Positions 62,672-64,000 of a DNA stretch of 64,000 bases are shown here, piece by piece. Under the pieces are notes generated by a model. The model was not told where the DNA came from, made no database searches, and saw only the letters and a program-made list of their open reading frames with translations. The translations under genes and the position numbers were made by a program. Numbering within the stretch: position 1 is the first letter of the stretch; each line of letters starts with the position of its first letter. This stretch comes from Acidisphaera sp. L21. GTDB taxonomy: Bacteria; Pseudomonadota; Alphaproteobacteria; Acetobacterales; Acetobacteraceae. The stretch is from contig NZ_LMUY01000102.1 of the NCBI RefSeq assembly GCF_009765685.1, forward strand, positions 1 to 64,000, written 5' to 3'.

Positions 62672-63330
62672 CAGACGGCCGGGCGCAGTGTAGCGATGGC
62701 CGGGCCATACTGCGGCGCGCCGAACACCGACGTGCCCGCCACCAACGTATCGCACCCGGCGGCCAGGATCCGGGGCGCCGTTTCCGCCGTCACCCCGCCA
62801 TCAGCGTTGATACGGATTTTGCGCCCGCTCGCATCCGTCATCTGCCGCAGCACCCGGATCTTCGGCAGCGTCGACTCGATGAACGCCTGCCCGCCAAATC
62901 CCGGGTTCACCGTCATCACCAGAATGATGTCCACCAGGTCCAACACCTGCCCCACCGCCTCGGGCGGGGTCGCCGGGTTGATCGCGACGCCGGCCGACTT
63001 GCCCAACGAGCGGATCAGCTGCAGCGAGCGATGCAGGTGCGGCCCGGCCTCGGCATGGACCGAGATATGATCCGCCCCAGCCTCCGCAAAGGCCGCGATA
63101 TACGGGTCCACTGGCGCGATCATCAGATGCACGTCGAAGGCCATCTTCACATGCGGCCGCAGCGCCTTCAGCACGGCCGGGCCGAAACTGAGGTTGGGGA
63201 CGAAATGACCGTCCATGACATCCAGGTGCAGCCAGTCCGCACCTGCCTGTTCGACGGCGATGGCTTCCTCGCGCAGGCGGCCGAAATCGGCGGCCAGCAG
63301 GCTTGGGGCAATCAGGACACGGTTTGGCAT
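62671..63330 (-). CDS. rpe: Ribulose-phosphate 3-epimerase
   Basis: Rpe interconverts ribulose 5-phosphate and xylulose 5-phosphate in the pentose phosphate pathway. The 219-residue TIM barrel has APSLLAADFGRLREEA, WLHLDVMDGHFVPNLSFGP with the metal-binding His and Asp, HLMIAPVDPYI, VMTVNPGFGGQAFIESTLPKI and RINADGGVTAETA. ATG at 63330. It follows rsmB by 46 bases and is coupled to the heparinase-like gene by a TGATG overlap. Confidence 0.96.
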   Translation of the reverse strand: MPNRVLIAPSLLAADFGRLREEAIAVEQAGADWLHLDVMDGHFVPNLSFGPAVLKALRPHVKMAFDVHLMIAPVDPYIAAFAEAGADHISVHAEAGPHLHRSLQLIRSLGKSAGVAINPATPPEAVGQVLDLVDIILVMTVNPGFGGQAFIESTLPKIRVLRQMTDASGRKIRINADGGVTAETAPRILAAGCDTLVAGTSVFGAPQYGPAIATLRPAV

Positions 63331-63376
63331 TTTATTGGTTCTAGAGTGTCGGACGATTTGAGCACAAGCGACCGGC

Positions 63377-64000
63377 TCATATCTTTACGAACCGGGCGGC
63401 AAAGAATCCATCCATACCACCGTATTCTGGCCACAACCCTGGGTGCGTGCGCAGATATCCGGCTTTGGTCAATGCGGCGGGCAGGGTGCTTAATTCATCT
63501 GCCGTAAACCGTTCGTGCCGCAGCCCGGCGTTCATCGCCACGGGCACCGCACCCGGCCCTTCCTCCGGCTGCATCGAGCACACGGCGTAGATCAGCCGCC
63601 CCCCCGGCCGCAGCATGGCGGCGGCGGCGATGATCAGCGCCTGCTGTTGCGCCACGGCGGTGGTCACGTCCTGTTGCGACTTTAAATGCACGACATCCGG
63701 ATGGCGCCGAATGGTGCCGGTCGCACTACACGGCGCGTCCAGCAGCACCGCATCCAGCAAGGCGGGCGGCCGCCAGGTGGTCGCATCGGCCTGCACGACG
63801 GTCGCCGGCAGCCGCAGCCGCGCCAGATTGTCATTCAGCCGGCCGATCCGTCGCCCATCCCGTTCGATCGCCGTCACGGTGGCGCCGGTCGCGGCAAGCT
63901 GCGCCGCTTTGCCACCGGGTGCGGCACACAGATCTGCCACCGACTCGCCCGGTTTGGCCGCCAATAACCGAGCGGGTAGGGCAGCCGCAGCGTCCTGTAC
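63377..64000 (-). CDS. rsmB: 16S rRNA m5C967 methyltransferase RsmB, C-terminal part (5' end outside window)
   Basis: This is the C-terminal catalytic domain of RsmB (Sun/Fmu), which methylates C967 of 16S rRNA with S-adenosylmethionine. The frame is open to the right edge, so the N-terminal NusB-like domain lies outside. The visible part starts VQDAAAALPARLLAAKPGES, then DLCAAPGGKAAQLA (SAM binding), LLDAPCSATGTIRRHPDV with the PC motif, and AVCSMQPEEG, where the second catalytic Cys stands in place of the usual YATCS wording. The end YGGMDGFFAARFVK is typical. rpe follows on the same strand. Confidence 0.93.
   Translation of the reverse strand, partial: VQDAAAALPARLLAAKPGESVADLCAAPGGKAAQLAATGATVTAIERDGRRIGRLNDNLARLRLPATVVQADATTWRPPALLDAVLLDAPCSATGTIRRHPDVVHLKSQQDVTTAVAQQQALIIAAAAMLRPGGRLIYAVCSMQPEEGPGAVPVAMNAGLRHERFTADELSTLPAALTKAGYLRTHPGLWPEYGGMDGFFAARFVKI

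Overview
The window is a 64 kb piece of a GC-rich bacterial chromosome. Gene content and order point to an alphaproteobacterium of the Rhodospirillales, most likely the Acetobacteraceae. The signs are the tol-pal-cpoB-tilS-ftsH-folP-glmM-thiD run, hisZ next to purA, an RpoH-type heat-shock sigma factor beside rluD, an MbfA iron exporter, and the purH / glycosyltransferase / heparinase-like / rpe / rsmB cluster. This is inferred from recognised families and context, since no 16S gene is present. No phage, transposase, CRISPR array or rRNA gene was seen.

Layout. 1-3.5 kb: cell-envelope Tol-Pal genes (tolA end, tolB, pal, a strong terminator, cpoB). 3.5-10.6 kb: tilS, ftsH, folP, glmM, thiD and a small ATPase. 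10.6-11.5 kb: a lower-GC PEP-CTERM protein gene behind a sigma-54-type promoter; its sorting signal is out of frame. 11.6-19.3 kb: a flavin monooxygenase, serC, hisZ, purA, and a pseudokinase/membrane-protein pair. 19.3-21.9 kb: rpoH, rluD, a small membrane protein and tRNA-Glu(CTC). 21.9-24.0 kb: a lower-GC stretch with a second PEP-CTERM protein, also behind a sigma-54-like promoter, and an unknown membrane protein. 24.1-25.7 kb: a radical SAM protein with an unusual domain order and cysteine spacing.

25.7-31.4 kb is a molybdenum/redox locus. A ModE-type operator precedes a WtpA/ModA-like binding protein, a fused permease-ATPase and a short ModE. Facing them are TrmO-like, sulfite-oxidase-fold and Mop proteins, then an exported thioredoxin. 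The remnant of a CcdA gene lies beside the thioredoxin, next to a DUF2325 gene. 33-38.3 kb is a catabolic group: aldehyde dehydrogenase, cyclase-family hydrolase, a second flavin monooxygenase and an M29 peptidase. 38.3-51.3 kb holds an EAL protein, secDF, lpxB with its neighbours, hisI, and a minus-strand chain of sulfur and house-cleaning genes (nudF, alaX, sseA, metC-like), plus an XRE-type regulator. 51.4-58.3 kb has hyi, an AI-2E family exporter, a four-gene peptide ABC transporter lacking its binding protein, and mbfA with a perfect 16-bp inverted repeat over its start codon. 58.4-64 kb carries purH, two envelope-polysaccharide genes, rpe and the 3' part of rsmB.

The most promising signals are regulatory. 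They are the sigma-54-type promoters shared by the two PEP-CTERM genes, one with a palindromic candidate enhancer; the operator-like palindrome between the -35 and -10 of rpoH; the start-codon hairpin of mbfA; and the ModE box with a second palindrome and a possible 17-residue ORF in front of the molybdate genes. The most promising proteins are the inverted SPASM/radical SAM enzyme and the pseudokinase pair.
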